Of a DNA stretch of 46,356 nucleotides, positions 17,320-25,057 are shown in pieces (within the stretch, counting starts at the first letter, position 1; each line of letters begins with the position of its first letter). This DNA comes from Mesorhizobium sp. (GTDB lineage: Bacteria > Pseudomonadota > Alphaproteobacteria > Rhizobiales > Rhizobiaceae): positions 1-46,356 of the forward strand of contig SAPZ01000036.1 of NCBI GenBank assembly GCA_004020875.1, read 5' to 3'. Under the pieces are notes generated by a model that worked only from the letters and a program-made list of their open reading frames with translations, had not been told where the DNA came from and did not search any database. The position numbers and the translations under genes were made by a program.

Positions 17320-17824
17320 TTCGTCGATATTGATGATCGGCGGTGGCATTCAGGAAAGATTTCCGCCTCTGGCGGCAAAAGCGGGACGAGCAATATTCCT
17401 ACGGCGTCAGATCGCTCTGCTCGCGCTTGAGCAAGGTAGCGTCGCGCGACTCCTGCTTGGCGTGAAACAGCAAAGGGCATTCAATCACGATGCAGCTTTA
17501 CGTGCTGTCGGGCTCAACGCCACGTGGATCGAGCCCAACGCCGCCGTTGGCAACCGCGACGCGAATTATGACGCCGGGCCACATGCGGCGGTGGCTGCAA
17601 GGGTACCGAGCCTCTCCCGCACTTTCGACCCCATCGCCGAAGTGCGACTACTCCAGGACGCCGAAGCCGGTCTTATCGCCAGCGGGCCAGCCAAACTCTC
17701 ACCTTCCTAAACGGCAGCCGCTAAGGTGAGCCGTCGAAAGCCGACATTCAGGTTAACGTCAGCTGGCCGTGTTAGGGCTCGCTTATTCAAGGCGGTACCG
17801 GCGCTTGCCGAAGCTAAGAAGGGT
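17320..17824 (+). other. leader region at the start of duplicated block 1
   Basis: A 126-residue frame (17330-17710) exists here but resembles no known family. From about 17490 the DNA matches 22086 onward (shared words include GCCGCCGTTGGCAACCGCGA and GCGGCGGTGGC), so this is the left part of duplicated block 1. No exact NifA site was found here, in contrast to block 2. Confidence 0.5.
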
Positions 17825-17841
17825 TGGCATGCCCTTTGCCG
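17825..17841 (+). promoter_or_regulatory. sigma-54 promoter of thioredoxin-like gene copy 1
   Basis: TGGCATGCCCTTTGCC carries GG (17826-17827) and GC (17838-17839) with ten bases between, and TTTGC at -12. It lies about 125 bases before the start codon. The aligned position in copy 2 has an even better match. I found no exact TGT-N10-ACA site upstream of this copy. Confidence 0.72.
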
Positions 17842-17964
17842 TGCTTGATGTGCGGCAACACGGTGAGAGCTCCGCTGAAGCAAGCGAGAGGGAGCAATGC
17901 CCTCGAGACCGTGTCCGATTTTGACTGGAAAATATTCCGCGACAAAAGAGACGAAAGGTGTGGA

Positions 17965-19128
17965 ATGACTTTGGACACCAAGATGGAACTGCGTATGGGG
18001 TCCCCGGCTCCTGCGCTGAAAGTGGAGAACTGGCTGCGTGGCGAGCCCCTCACGAGCCTTCGGCCCGGCAAGGTCTACCTCGTTGAATTTTGGGCGACTT
18101 GGTGCCGACCATGTGTCCACGCCATGCCCCATTTGATCGAACTGCAGGAGAAATATAAAGACAGCGGATTTGAGATTATCGGAGTCGCAGCTTGCGAAAA
18201 GGCTGCAACCGCGGACGAAGCGCGGACCAACGTGGATGCCTGGCTGACCGAGAAGTTCCCGAATCTGAATTATCGGACAGCGTTCGATTGCACTGGCGAA
18301 ATGAAAAAGCTCTGGCTGGAACCCAGCTCTTCGTTCGGGATTCCCACCTCGTTCGTGGTCGACCGCGACGGCCACATCGCTTATATCGGCCACCCGGCAC
18401 CTCTCGATGACGTTTTGCCGAAAGTCCTTAACGGCAGCTGGCGCAGCAGCTATGAAGCGAAAGCCGTCGATGCAAAGCGAATCTCGCGTGTGCGCGAATC
18501 GTCGCTGAGTCAGCCGATATACGCCAAACTTGGGCCGGCGATGCAGGACGAGGATTGGGCAGCGGCACTATTGGCCATCGAAGAAGGCCTCGCCGTGATG
18601 CCAGACTCTTTTGATTTTCGGCGGGTTCATGCGGATATTCTGCTTCACAAGCTGCGCGACATCAAAACCGGCTTGCCGCTTATGCGCGAATTGGTCGAGG
18701 ACGCGATCAACAAAAAGTTCGAAGCGATGTCTTGGGTGGTGATGGCGCTGAACCAACTCTTCCATCCCACGATCGACAACTCCCATCTTCCGCATGATGA
18801 TCGCTTTGCGATGGGCAAGGAGCTCTCCGAACAGATCCTGGAACTTAATCCTCCGCAAGGCGATGGAGACTTTAAATTCGGGTGTTACTTTCCGGTCGCT
18901 CAGTATTATTACGAGAGCGGCAACAAGGACCGGGCGATCGAGTTGATCGAGGTGGCAATCAAATCGCTGGACCATTCGGAGCCAGTGCCGGACCAAACCA
19001 AACAGCGCTACCTCACCTCGTTGCTCCAAGCCCTGGCCAACTACACGGGTGAGCCTGCCTGTCACGCGGGTCTCTGTGTGGCTCCGCAAAACAAGACTTC
19101 CGAAACTCAAAACGCTGTCACTTCCTGA
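17965..19128 (+). CDS. thioredoxin-like (TlpA/redoxin) protein with C-terminal helical repeats, copy 1
   Basis: The protein has 387 residues. Residues 10-170 form a TlpA-like thioredoxin fold: APALKVENWLRGEP, VEFWATWCRPC with the redox cysteines C47 and C50, then GIPTSFVVDRDG with the cis-proline. The remaining 200 residues look like TPR-type helices (ALLAIEEGLAVMPDSFDFRRVHADILL, QYYYESGNKDRAIELIEVA). No signal peptide is seen, so a cytosolic role is likely. The active site is CRPC, not the usual CGPC of copy 2, which should change its redox potential. The start at 17965 follows GAAAGG at 17953-17958. A role in metal cluster or nitrogenase protection is only a guess. Confidence 0.85.
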   Translation: MTLDTKMELRMGSPAPALKVENWLRGEPLTSLRPGKVYLVEFWATWCRPCVHAMPHLIELQEKYKDSGFEIIGVAACEKAATADEARTNVDAWLTEKFPNLNYRTAFDCTGEMKKLWLEPSSSFGIPTSFVVDRDGHIAYIGHPAPLDDVLPKVLNGSWRSSYEAKAVDAKRISRVRESSLSQPIYAKLGPAMQDEDWAAALLAIEEGLAVMPDSFDFRRVHADILLHKLRDIKTGLPLMRELVEDAINKKFEAMSWVVMALNQLFHPTIDNSHLPHDDRFAMGKELSEQILELNPPQGDGDFKFGCYFPVAQYYYESGNKDRAIELIEVAIKSLDHSEPVPDQTKQRYLTSLLQALANYTGEPACHAGLCVAPQNKTSETQNAVTS

Positions 19129-19448
19129 GCAAGGATCGCGAAGGGCATGACAATTGGAATTGAACACCGGCAAATCCGCCCGCCCAGGCGCACTTCGCAG
19201 CAATAACGTCGATGCCGCAAAAGTGCGCGGCTTGCGGCAGGTGGAATTTCCATTGCGTTTACCTCGGGTCGAACCGCGGCGCAGGCGTTCGCGCCGCGGT
19301 GAAAGGTCTCGCATTGGTGGACGTGCTCGAGGTCGGCCACGGGACACTGTTGCGTGGGATCGGCTCGCCCAAGCCATTCCCCGCCCACGCAAGCGCCCGA
19401 ACCACACATCGCAGAAAAAGAGATCGTCCTTCAAGAGGAGTACTGAAA
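19129..19448 (+). pseudogene. relic region including a nifX 3' end (block 1)
   Basis: The end of this stretch (about 19390-19446) resembles the nifX 3' end plus spacer: ATCGCAGAAAAAGAG, then TCGTCCTTCAAGAGGAG, against GCCGAAAAGAAACCG and TCCTTCGAGGACGAGG in nifX. The rest is non-coding and matches 23733-24057 in block 2. Confidence 0.6.
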
Positions 19449-19892
19449 TTGGGGAAAAGCGAAATTCCTCATGAACCGGTTGGCCCTGCTGTCCACGGGG
19501 ACGACGAGGCCCTTGCTTCCCCGTTCGTCAAATGCCTCCTGCGGCTCATTCGTACTCAGGATTCCTTCGGCTTATGGGAAGGCCATTCGGATGCCGAGCT
19601 GCTGGCCGAGTTCATCATCACCAAGCAACAGCAACGTGCGGTACCCTTTGGCGGCGATCCCGATCCTGACGCGCTGTGGAGGCTCGACATGTTTTACACC
19701 GCCGTAGCGCTTGCGATCGAGGAGCGCTCCGGCGTGTCGACGTCGCCAATAATTGGAATGAAGCCCGTGGGGGCTTCCGGCGGTTGGGCGTTCTGTCGAG
19801 ACGTCCACCGGTTCGGCTTCGAGACTTTCCGCAAACTTGCTGAGGCCGGTACGAAACTGGTCGACGATGCGACTGCAGCCATTGAAGCCTAG
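19449..19892 (+). CDS. NifX-associated protein (DUF269), shortened paralog, block 1
   Basis: An open frame of 147 residues (LGKSEIPHEPVGPAV at the start) with the family words PFVKCLLRLIRTQDSFG, GDPDPDALWRLDMFY and DVHRFGFETF. There is no ATG at the expected place: a TTG at 19449 follows GAGGAG about ten bases upstream and is the likely start. Compared with the copy in the nif operon, the segment GRVLFTTGRLVVLSK is replaced by a shorter ASGGWAFC, and the C terminus stops at AAIEA. It may therefore be non-functional even though it is open. Confidence 0.7.
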   Translation: MGKSEIPHEPVGPAVHGDDEALASPFVKCLLRLIRTQDSFGLWEGHSDAELLAEFIITKQQQRAVPFGGDPDPDALWRLDMFYTAVALAIEERSGVSTSPIIGMKPVGASGGWAFCRDVHRFGFETFRKLAEAGTKLVDDATAAIEA

Positions 19893-19937
19893 CCCGAGAT
19901 GGAGCGCATCAAGAAACCATTGTTCCAGGAAGGATCT

Positions 19938-20142
19938 ATGTCAGAACCTAGATAGGATGAGGAAAAAAGTCTGAAAGCTCCAGTTGCGTGCAGCTATTGC
20001 CAAGATGGCATTGCAGGACCTCGTCGAGGGTCTGCCGGGCAAGTGGGCCGACATACAGGAAGTCGCCGAGAAAACCCAAGCCGTTTATGCCGAGTTGGAT
20101 GTTGCCAAGAGAGAACTCGCTTCAATGAAGAATTTAGGATGA
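19938..20142 (+). pseudogene. DUF683 (CCE_0567-type) gene, broken copy in block 1
   Basis: This aligns base for base with the intact gene at 24540-24743, but an added A after ATGTCAGA shifts the frame into a stop (CCTAGATAGG). A second stop arises from GTCCGA changing to GTCTGA. The C-terminal part (CTGCCGGGCAAGTGGGCCGA) is unchanged. Confidence 0.9.
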
Positions 20143-20454
20143 TGCGCACATTCACCACCCGTGACGGCTCCATTTGGATGCCGCCGTACCTGACCTCCAT
20201 CGATAGCAAATCTGCATCGGCTGCTGCCGTTGTTTCAAGGTCTGCTCGCGCGATGTCATGCATCTTCACGGCGTTGATGATGCGGGTGAAATCCTCGCCC
20301 CTGCGATGACGAGGACGACGATTTCGACGGCAAGCTCAATCGCATGATCATGGTTGTCGATGATGCCGGCCGCTGCATAGGCTGCGGAGCCTGCGGCCGC
20401 GTCTGCCCCAAGAACTGCCAGACGCATGTTCCGGCCGACGAGCTCGCAACATGA
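20139..20454 (+). pseudogene. fdxB ferredoxin gene, broken copy in block 1
   Basis: This matches fdxB at 24740-25057. A base is lost just before the first cysteine cluster (AGCAAATCTGCATCGG against AGCAAGACCTGCATCGG) and another near 20296 (CTCGCCCC against CTCGGCCCC). The first cluster is therefore out of frame, and no complete ferredoxin can be made from the original start. Confidence 0.9.
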
Positions 20455-20725
20455 TCTGGCGAAAACCAGGGGAGCGGCGTGCACTTCATCTTTTTGTCGG
20501 CTCGTGGGGCTGGTCCTGTGCAGCAATGCGTCGATGGTTTACTTCGCTTTGGATTCGCTCCGTGTGGCAGTCGTCACGACGCTGGCCTGTTCGCTGCTGC
20601 TTCAGGCCGGCTACTTCGGCCGCGTGCTCTTTCTGATCTGGCAGTCCTCTAGCCGCGCTCGTGGAACTCGCCACAGGGGCCAGCATGCCGATGGTAACAG
20701 GAAAGCTCGGGTACCAGTCGTCTGA
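20426..20725 (+). CDS. small ExoX-like membrane protein frame, block 1
   Basis: The frame carries two hydrophobic stretches, RLVGLVLCSNASMVYFAL and RVAVVTTLACSLLLQAGYFG, followed by RVLFLIW. This matches the layout of the small rhizobial exopolysaccharide-repressor proteins (ExoX/PsiA type). The membrane part is intact, but its N terminus is not: the frame upstream runs through the fdxB relic, and a base present in copy 2 (GCGTTGCAC) is missing here (GCGTGCAC). The true start is unknown, and the part after LIW is probably unrelated read-through. It may be a relic. Confidence 0.4.
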   Translation: MFRPTSSQHDLAKTRGAACTSSFCRLVGLVLCSNASMVYFALDSLRVAVVTTLACSLLLQAGYFGRVLFLIWQSSSRARGTRHRGQHADGNRKARVPVV

Positions 20726-20961
20726 CTCTGATCAACTGCGGAATGCAATTTTCAGCTGTGTCCCGGCTTGGTCGAATGCCCAGCATGTGCTGCTGCTTTG
20801 ATGCGCGGATGACAGGATCAGTGCTCAGACCCACACCAATTTTGGTCACCCTCTGATGACTGAGCTGATCGTATAGGGAATCTGTGTTCGGCTAACACGC
20901 GACCATACCCCTGGGCTGACCGGTGCGTAGCAGGTTCAGGTACTTTTTTGCTGGAGATAGC
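20726..20961. other. acdS upstream region
   Basis: No gene is seen. Two weak sigma-54-like candidates are present (see the separate entry), along with TGTGTTCGGCTAACA near 20884, which resembles a NifA site but has nine, not ten, bases between TGT and ACA. Confidence 0.5.
20912..20928 (+). promoter_or_regulatory. weak candidate sigma-54 promoter of acdS
   Basis: TGGGCTGACCGGTGCGT has GG (20913-20914) and GC (20925-20926) ten bases apart, but the -12 half lacks the usual TT. A closer sequence, GGTACTTTTTTGC at 20939-20951, looks like the nifH promoter with one base deleted, but it ends only ten bases before the ATG. From memory, acdS of M. loti is NifA-controlled; the sequence alone does not settle which element is used. 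Confidence 0.3.
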
Positions 20962-21975
20962 ATGCTGGAAAAATTCGAACGTTATCCGCTCACCTTTGGA
21001 CCCACGCCGATCGAGAGGCTCGACCGCCTCGGCAAGCATCTGGGCGACAAGGTGGAAATCTACGTCAAACGCGAGGACTGCAACTCCGGTCTCGCGTTCG
21101 GCGGAAACAAGCTGCGCAAGCTCGAATACATTGTGCCCGACGCGATCGCGTCAGATGCCGATACGCTCGTCACAATCGGTGGCGTGCAGTCCAACCATAC
21201 GCGCATGGTCGCTGCGGTCGCCGCCAAGATCGGCATGAAATGCCTCCTGGTCCAGGAGAGCTGGGTCCCACATGATGATGCTGTCTACGACCGGGTCGGC
21301 AATATCCTCTTGAGCCGCATCATGGGGGCAGAGGTGCGCCTGGTTGACGAGGGCTTTGACATCGGCATCCGCCGCAGCTGGGAAAAGGCACTTTATGAAG
21401 TCAAGGCAAGGGGCGGCAGGCCATATGCGATACCTGCCGGCGCCTCTGTCCACAAATACGGCGGCCTGGGCTATGTGGGGTTCGCTGAGGAGGTGCGTGC
21501 CCAGGAAGAGCAGCTTGGGTTTGCCTTCGACTATATCGTCGTCTGTACGGTGACTGGTTCAACCCACGGCGGCATGCTCGTCGGGTTCGCCAAGGATGGT
21601 CGACAGCGCAACGTGATCGGTATCGATGCCTCCGCCATGCCCGCCAAGACCAAGGCGCAGGTGCTTGGCATCGCCCAAAATACAGCGAAGCTCGTCCACC
21701 TCGGAGCGGAAATTGTCGAGGCAGACGTGGTGTTGTTCATGGACTACGCGTACCCGGGTTATGGCGTTCCATCGGAGGAAACCAAAGAGGCAATCCGTTT
21801 GTGCGCGCGGCTCGAGGGCATGATTACGGACCCCGTTTACGAGGGCAAATCGATGCAAGGGATGATCGACCTCGTCCAGAGGGGCTTCTTTCCACAGGGA
21901 TCGAGGGTCCTCTACGCACATCTAGGCGGCGCACCGGCGATCAACGGGTACGGCTACACCTTTCGCAACGGCTGA
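20962..21975 (+). CDS. acdS: 1-aminocyclopropane-1-carboxylate (ACC) deaminase
   Basis: This PLP enzyme splits the plant ethylene precursor ACC into 2-oxobutyrate and ammonia, lowering ethylene around or in the nodule. It has 337 residues, the normal length. The PLP lysine is K50 or the adjacent lysine in FGGNKLRKLEY, and GGVQSNHTR is the conserved active-site loop. The residues that separate true ACC deaminases from D-cysteine desulfhydrases, Glu in DPVYEGKSMQG and Leu in YAHLGGAPA, are both present. The ATG at 20962 follows GGAGA at 20953-20957. It lies between the two duplicated blocks. A degraded piece of its 3' end is found at 29.6 kb. Confidence 0.97.
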   Translation: MLEKFERYPLTFGPTPIERLDRLGKHLGDKVEIYVKREDCNSGLAFGGNKLRKLEYIVPDAIASDADTLVTIGGVQSNHTRMVAAVAAKIGMKCLLVQESWVPHDDAVYDRVGNILLSRIMGAEVRLVDEGFDIGIRRSWEKALYEVKARGGRPYAIPAGASVHKYGGLGYVGFAEEVRAQEEQLGFAFDYIVVCTVTGSTHGGMLVGFAKDGRQRNVIGIDASAMPAKTKAQVLGIAQNTAKLVHLGAEIVEADVVLFMDYAYPGYGVPSEETKEAIRLCARLEGMITDPVYEGKSMQGMIDLVQRGFFPQGSRVLYAHLGGAPAINGYGYTFRNG

Positions 21976-22335
21976 CGTTCGGCAGTCTGCGATTCCGCGG
22001 TCGCGCTCGAACGTGGGTAGGTAGCGTCGTTCGAGCGCTTGGCTGGAGAAGTGGAGGCAGCGACGGGCATCCACTAATTGGTACCATTACGTGCTGTCGG
22101 TGCTCAACGCCACGCGCATTGAGCGCATGCCGCCGTTGGCAACCGCGAGGCGAATTTTGACTCCGGGGCAAGAATCCACACGCGGCGGTGGCGGCACGAG
22201 GACCAAGCCGGCGAGTTCGCGCTTTCGAACTGGCGCCAAACTGCCACTGCTCGAGGGCCGAGGCCAGTCTAATCACAGGCGAGCCGTCCAAGCTCTCAAG
22301 AGTGATAGGGCGAAACCCGACAGCGGCAGAAGACA
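21976..22335. other. intergenic region after acdS, left part of block 2
   Basis: No gene is seen. From about 22086 the DNA matches the leader of block 1 near 17490. Confidence 0.5.
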
Positions 22336-22351
22336 TGTCGGGTTCACGACA
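22336..22351 (+). promoter_or_regulatory. NifA upstream activator site of block 2
   Basis: TGT-cgggttcacg-ACA is an exact match to the NifA consensus. It lies about 70 bases upstream of the sigma-54 element at 22419-22435. Confidence 0.8.
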
Positions 22352-22418
22352 ATCGGCCGCATTTGGCCTCGTGGAGAATTTCAAAGCATTTCCCGCCGCT
22401 TACCGGAGCTGAGGGAAT

Positions 22419-22435
22419 TGGCACCTCCGTTGCAG
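22419..22435 (+). promoter_or_regulatory. sigma-54 promoter of thioredoxin-like gene copy 2
   Basis: TGGCACCTCCGTTGCA matches the RpoN consensus TGGCAC-N5-TTGCA fully, with GG at 22420-22421 and GC at 22432-22433. It lies about 120 bases before the start codon. With the NifA site upstream it makes a convincing nif-regulon promoter, probably also driving DUF683 and fdxB. Confidence 0.87.
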
Positions 22436-22556
22436 CTTGATGTGCGGCAACACGGTGAGAGCTTCGCTGAAGCAAGCCAGAGGGAGCGATGCCCTCGAGA
22501 CCGTGTCCGATTTTGACTGGAAAATATTCCGCGACAAAAGAGACGAAAGGTGTGGA

Positions 22557-23732
22557 ATGACTTTGGACACCAAGATGGAACTGCGTATGGGGTCCCCGGC
22601 TCCTGCGATCAAAGTGGAGAACTGGCTGCGTGGCGAGCCCCTCACGAACTTTCGGCCCGGCAAGGTCTACCTCGTTGAGTTTTGGGCGACTTGGTGCGGA
22701 CCATGTGTCGACGCCATGCCCCATTTGATCGAACTGCAGGAGAAATATGAAGGCAGCGGATTTGAGGCGGTCGGAGTTGCCGCCTGCGAACAGGGTCCTA
22801 CCGCAGACGAGGCGCGGACCAACGTGGATGCCTGGCTGACCGAGGAGTTCCCGAATCTGAATTATCGTATCGGGTTCGATTACATTGGCGAAATGAACAA
22901 GCTCTGGATGGATCCCAGCTCTTCGATTGGGATTCCCACCTCGTTCGTGGTCGACCGCGACGGCCACATCGCTTTTATCGGCCACCCGGCGGAACTCGAT
23001 GACGTTTTGCCGAAAGTCCTTAACGGCAGCTGGCGCAGCAGCTATGAAGCGAAAGCCGCCGATGCAAAGCGCATCGCGCATAACCAACTTGCAGCGCGCG
23101 AAATGTCGCTTACCGGGCCGATATACGCCAAACTTGAGCCGGCGATGCAGGCCGAGGATTGGACGGCGGCGCTCTTGGCCATCGAAGAAGGCCTCGCCTT
23201 GATGCCAGACTCTTGTGAGTTCCGGCAGATTCATGCGGATCTTCTGCTTCACAAGCTGCGCGACATCAAGACCGGCATGCCGGTCATGCGAGAATTGGTC
23301 GAGGACGCGATCGACAAAACGTCCGACGCGGTGTCGTGGATGGCCTTGGCCCTCAACCAACTCTTCGATCCCACGATGGACAATTCCCATCTTCCGCGCG
23401 CGGAGCGCTTTGCGATGGGCAACGAGCTCTCGGAACAGATACTGGCACTCAATCCCCCGAACGGCGATGGCCCGTTTAAATACCTCCGGTACCTCCCGGT
23501 AGCTCAGTATTATTACGAGAGCGGCAACAAAGATCGCGCAATCGAGTTGATCGAGGTGGCACTGAAATCGGTGGACCGGCTGGGGCCAATTCCGGACCAC
23601 ACCAAACAGTACTATCTTACCCCATTGCTCGAAGCACTGGCCAACTACACGGGTGAGCCTGCCTGTCACGCGGATCTTTGTGTGGCTCCGCAAAAGAAGG
23701 CACCCGAAACTCAAAACGAAGTCACTTCCTGA
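22557..23732 (+). CDS. thioredoxin-like (TlpA/redoxin) protein with C-terminal helical repeats, copy 2
   Basis: The protein has 391 residues and is the paralog of 17965-19128. It has the classical active site VEFWATWCGPC (C47, C50) and GIPTSFVVDRDG. The C-terminal TPR-like half differs by many substitutions and by a small insertion (HNQLAAREMS). The first 60 codons and the upstream 100 bases are almost identical to copy 1. No signal peptide is visible. It has the better nif-type promoter and is probably the main functional copy. It would be expressed with fdxB and DUF683, which suggests a role in redox or metallocluster care of nitrogenase; this is inference. Confidence 0.87.
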   Translation: MTLDTKMELRMGSPAPAIKVENWLRGEPLTNFRPGKVYLVEFWATWCGPCVDAMPHLIELQEKYEGSGFEAVGVAACEQGPTADEARTNVDAWLTEEFPNLNYRIGFDYIGEMNKLWMDPSSSIGIPTSFVVDRDGHIAFIGHPAELDDVLPKVLNGSWRSSYEAKAADAKRIAHNQLAAREMSLTGPIYAKLEPAMQAEDWTAALLAIEEGLALMPDSCEFRQIHADLLLHKLRDIKTGMPVMRELVEDAIDKTSDAVSWMALALNQLFDPTMDNSHLPRAERFAMGNELSEQILALNPPNGDGPFKYLRYLPVAQYYYESGNKDRAIELIEVALKSVDRLGPIPDHTKQYYLTPLLEALANYTGEPACHADLCVAPQKKAPETQNEVTS

Positions 23733-24057
23733 GCAAGAATCGCGAAGGGACTGACAATTGGAATTGAACACTGGCCAATCCGCCCATCGAAGCTCTCTTC
23801 GCAGCAAGTATGTCGATGCAGCAGGGCGGCGGCTTGCGGAAGGTTGGATTTCAATTGCGTTGACCACCGGTCGGATCGCGGCGCAGACGATGTGCGCCGC
23901 GAATTCGCGCCGCAGGTCTCGCACTCGTGGACATGTCGAGGTCGGCCACGGGGCACTCTTGGGGTTGGCCCGCCCAAGCCATTCGTCGGCCACGCAAGCG
24001 GACCCGGAGTGGGCATCGCAGGAAAAGGAAATCGTACCTCGAAGACGAAGACTGAAA
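23733..24057 (+). pseudogene. relic region including a nifX 3' end (block 2)
   Basis: The right end reads GGAGTGGGCATCGCAGGAA and TACCTCGAAGACGAAGACTG, clearly related to GCGAGCGGGCATTGCCGAAA and TCCTTCGAGGACGAGGACTG at the end of nifX. The rest matches 19129-19448 and holds no gene I can name. Confidence 0.65.
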
Positions 24058-24493
24058 TGACGAACAACGAAATTCCTCCGGTTGGCCCTGCTGTCAACAA
24101 TGACGACGAGGCCCTTGCTTCCCCGTTCGTCAAATGCCTCCTGCGGCTCATTCGTACTCAGGATTCCTTCGGCTTATGGGAAGGCCATTCGGATGCCGAG
24201 CTGCTGGCCGAGTTCATCATCACCAAGCAACAGCAACGTGCGGTACCCTTTGGCGGCGATCCCGATCCTGACGCGCTGTGGAGGCTCGACATGTTTACAC
24301 CGCCGTAGCGCTTGCGATCGAGGAGCGCTCCGGCGTGTCGACGTCGCCAATAATTGGAATGAAGCCCCTGCGGGCTTCCAGCGGTTGGGCGTTCTGTCGA
24401 GACGTCCACCGGTTCGGCTTCGAGACTTTCCGCAAACTTGCTGAGGCCGGTACGAAACTGGTCGACGATGCGACTGCAGCCATTGAAGCCTAG
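24058..24493 (+). pseudogene. NifX-associated protein (DUF269) gene, frameshifted copy in block 2
   Basis: This copy has a proper ATG (MTNNEIPPVGPAV) and is nearly identical to 19449-19892, but one T is missing from the run in GACATGTTTACACC (GACATGTTTTACACC in copy 1). Translation ends soon after LWRLDMFTPP. The remaining codons continue in another frame to AAIEA. It shares the internal shortening seen in copy 1. Confidence 0.9.
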
Positions 24494-24539
24494 CCCGAGA
24501 TGGAGCGCATCAACAAAACCATTGTTCCAGGAAGGATCT

Positions 24540-24743
24540 ATGTCAGACCTAGATAAGATGAGGAAGAAAGTCCGAAAGCTCCAGTTGCGTGCAGCTATTG
24601 CCAAGATGGCATTGCAGGACCTTGTCGAGGGTCTGCCGGGCAAGTGGGCCGACATACAGGAAGTCGCCGAGAAAACCCAAGCCGTTTATGCCGAGTTGGA
24701 TGTTGCCAAGAGAGAACTCGCTTCAATGAAGAATTTAGGATGA
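24540..24743 (+). CDS. DUF683 / CCE_0567-family small nif protein
   Basis: A 67-residue, mostly helical protein (MSDLDKMRKKVRKLQLRAA at the start, then AKMALQDLVEGLP and TQAVYAELDVAKREL). Family members are small coiled-coil metal-binding proteins found between DUF269 and fdxB in nif clusters; their function is not established. GGAAGGA precedes the ATG. Its stop overlaps the fdxB ATG (ATGA at 24740-24743), so the two are coupled. The block 1 copy is dead, making this the only intact one in the window. Confidence 0.88.
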   Translation: MSDLDKMRKKVRKLQLRAAIAKMALQDLVEGLPGKWADIQEVAEKTQAVYAELDVAKRELASMKNLG

Positions 24744-25057
24744 TGCGCACATTCACCACCCGTGACGGCTCCATTTGGATGCCGTCGTACCTGACCTCCA
24801 TCGATAGCAAGACCTGCATCGGCTGCTGCCGTTGTTTCAAGGTCTGCTCGCGCGATGTCATGCATCTTCACGGCGTTGATGATGCGGGTGAAATCCTCGG
24901 CCCCTGCGATGACGAGGACGACGATTTCGACGGCAAGCTCAATCGCATGATCATGGTTGTCGATGATGCCGGCCGCTGCATAGGCTGCGGAGCCTGCGGC
25001 CGCGTCTGCCCCAAGAACTGCCAGACGCATGTTGCGGCCGACGAGCTCGCAACATGA
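24740..25057 (+). CDS. fdxB: nif-specific 2[4Fe-4S] ferredoxin FdxB (ferredoxin III)
   Basis: An electron carrier linked to nitrogenase or cofactor synthesis. It has 105 residues with two cysteine clusters, CIGCCRCFKVCSRDVM and CIGCGACGRVCPKNC, separated by an acidic insert (GPCDDEDDDFDGK), as is typical for this family. The ATG at 24740 overlaps the DUF683 stop; a second ATG follows at 24743. It is intact, while the block 1 copy is broken. fdxB normally follows nifX-DUF269-DUF683; here it sits 11 kb away from nifX. Confidence 0.94.
   Translation: MMRTFTTRDGSIWMPSYLTSIDSKTCIGCCRCFKVCSRDVMHLHGVDDAGEILGPCDDEDDDFDGKLNRMIMVVDDAGRCIGCGACGRVCPKNCQTHVAADELAT

Larger units (their letters stand above)
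17490..20650 (+). repeat. duplicated block, copy 1 (approximate ends)
   Basis: This block contains a leader, a thioredoxin-like gene, a nifX relic, DUF269, DUF683, fdxB and a small ExoX-like frame, in the same order and orientation as 22086-25240. Many stretches are identical, for example the 200 bases over the DUF269 gene, while the leader and thioredoxin C terminus have diverged. acdS lies between the copies. Ends are judged by eye. Confidence 0.9.

Noticed and set aside
22344..23993. 549-codon open frame on the minus strand across the thioredoxin-like gene copy 2
   Set aside because: It is the mirror of the plus-strand gene; a similar antisense frame occurs in copy 1. No motif or start signal was found.
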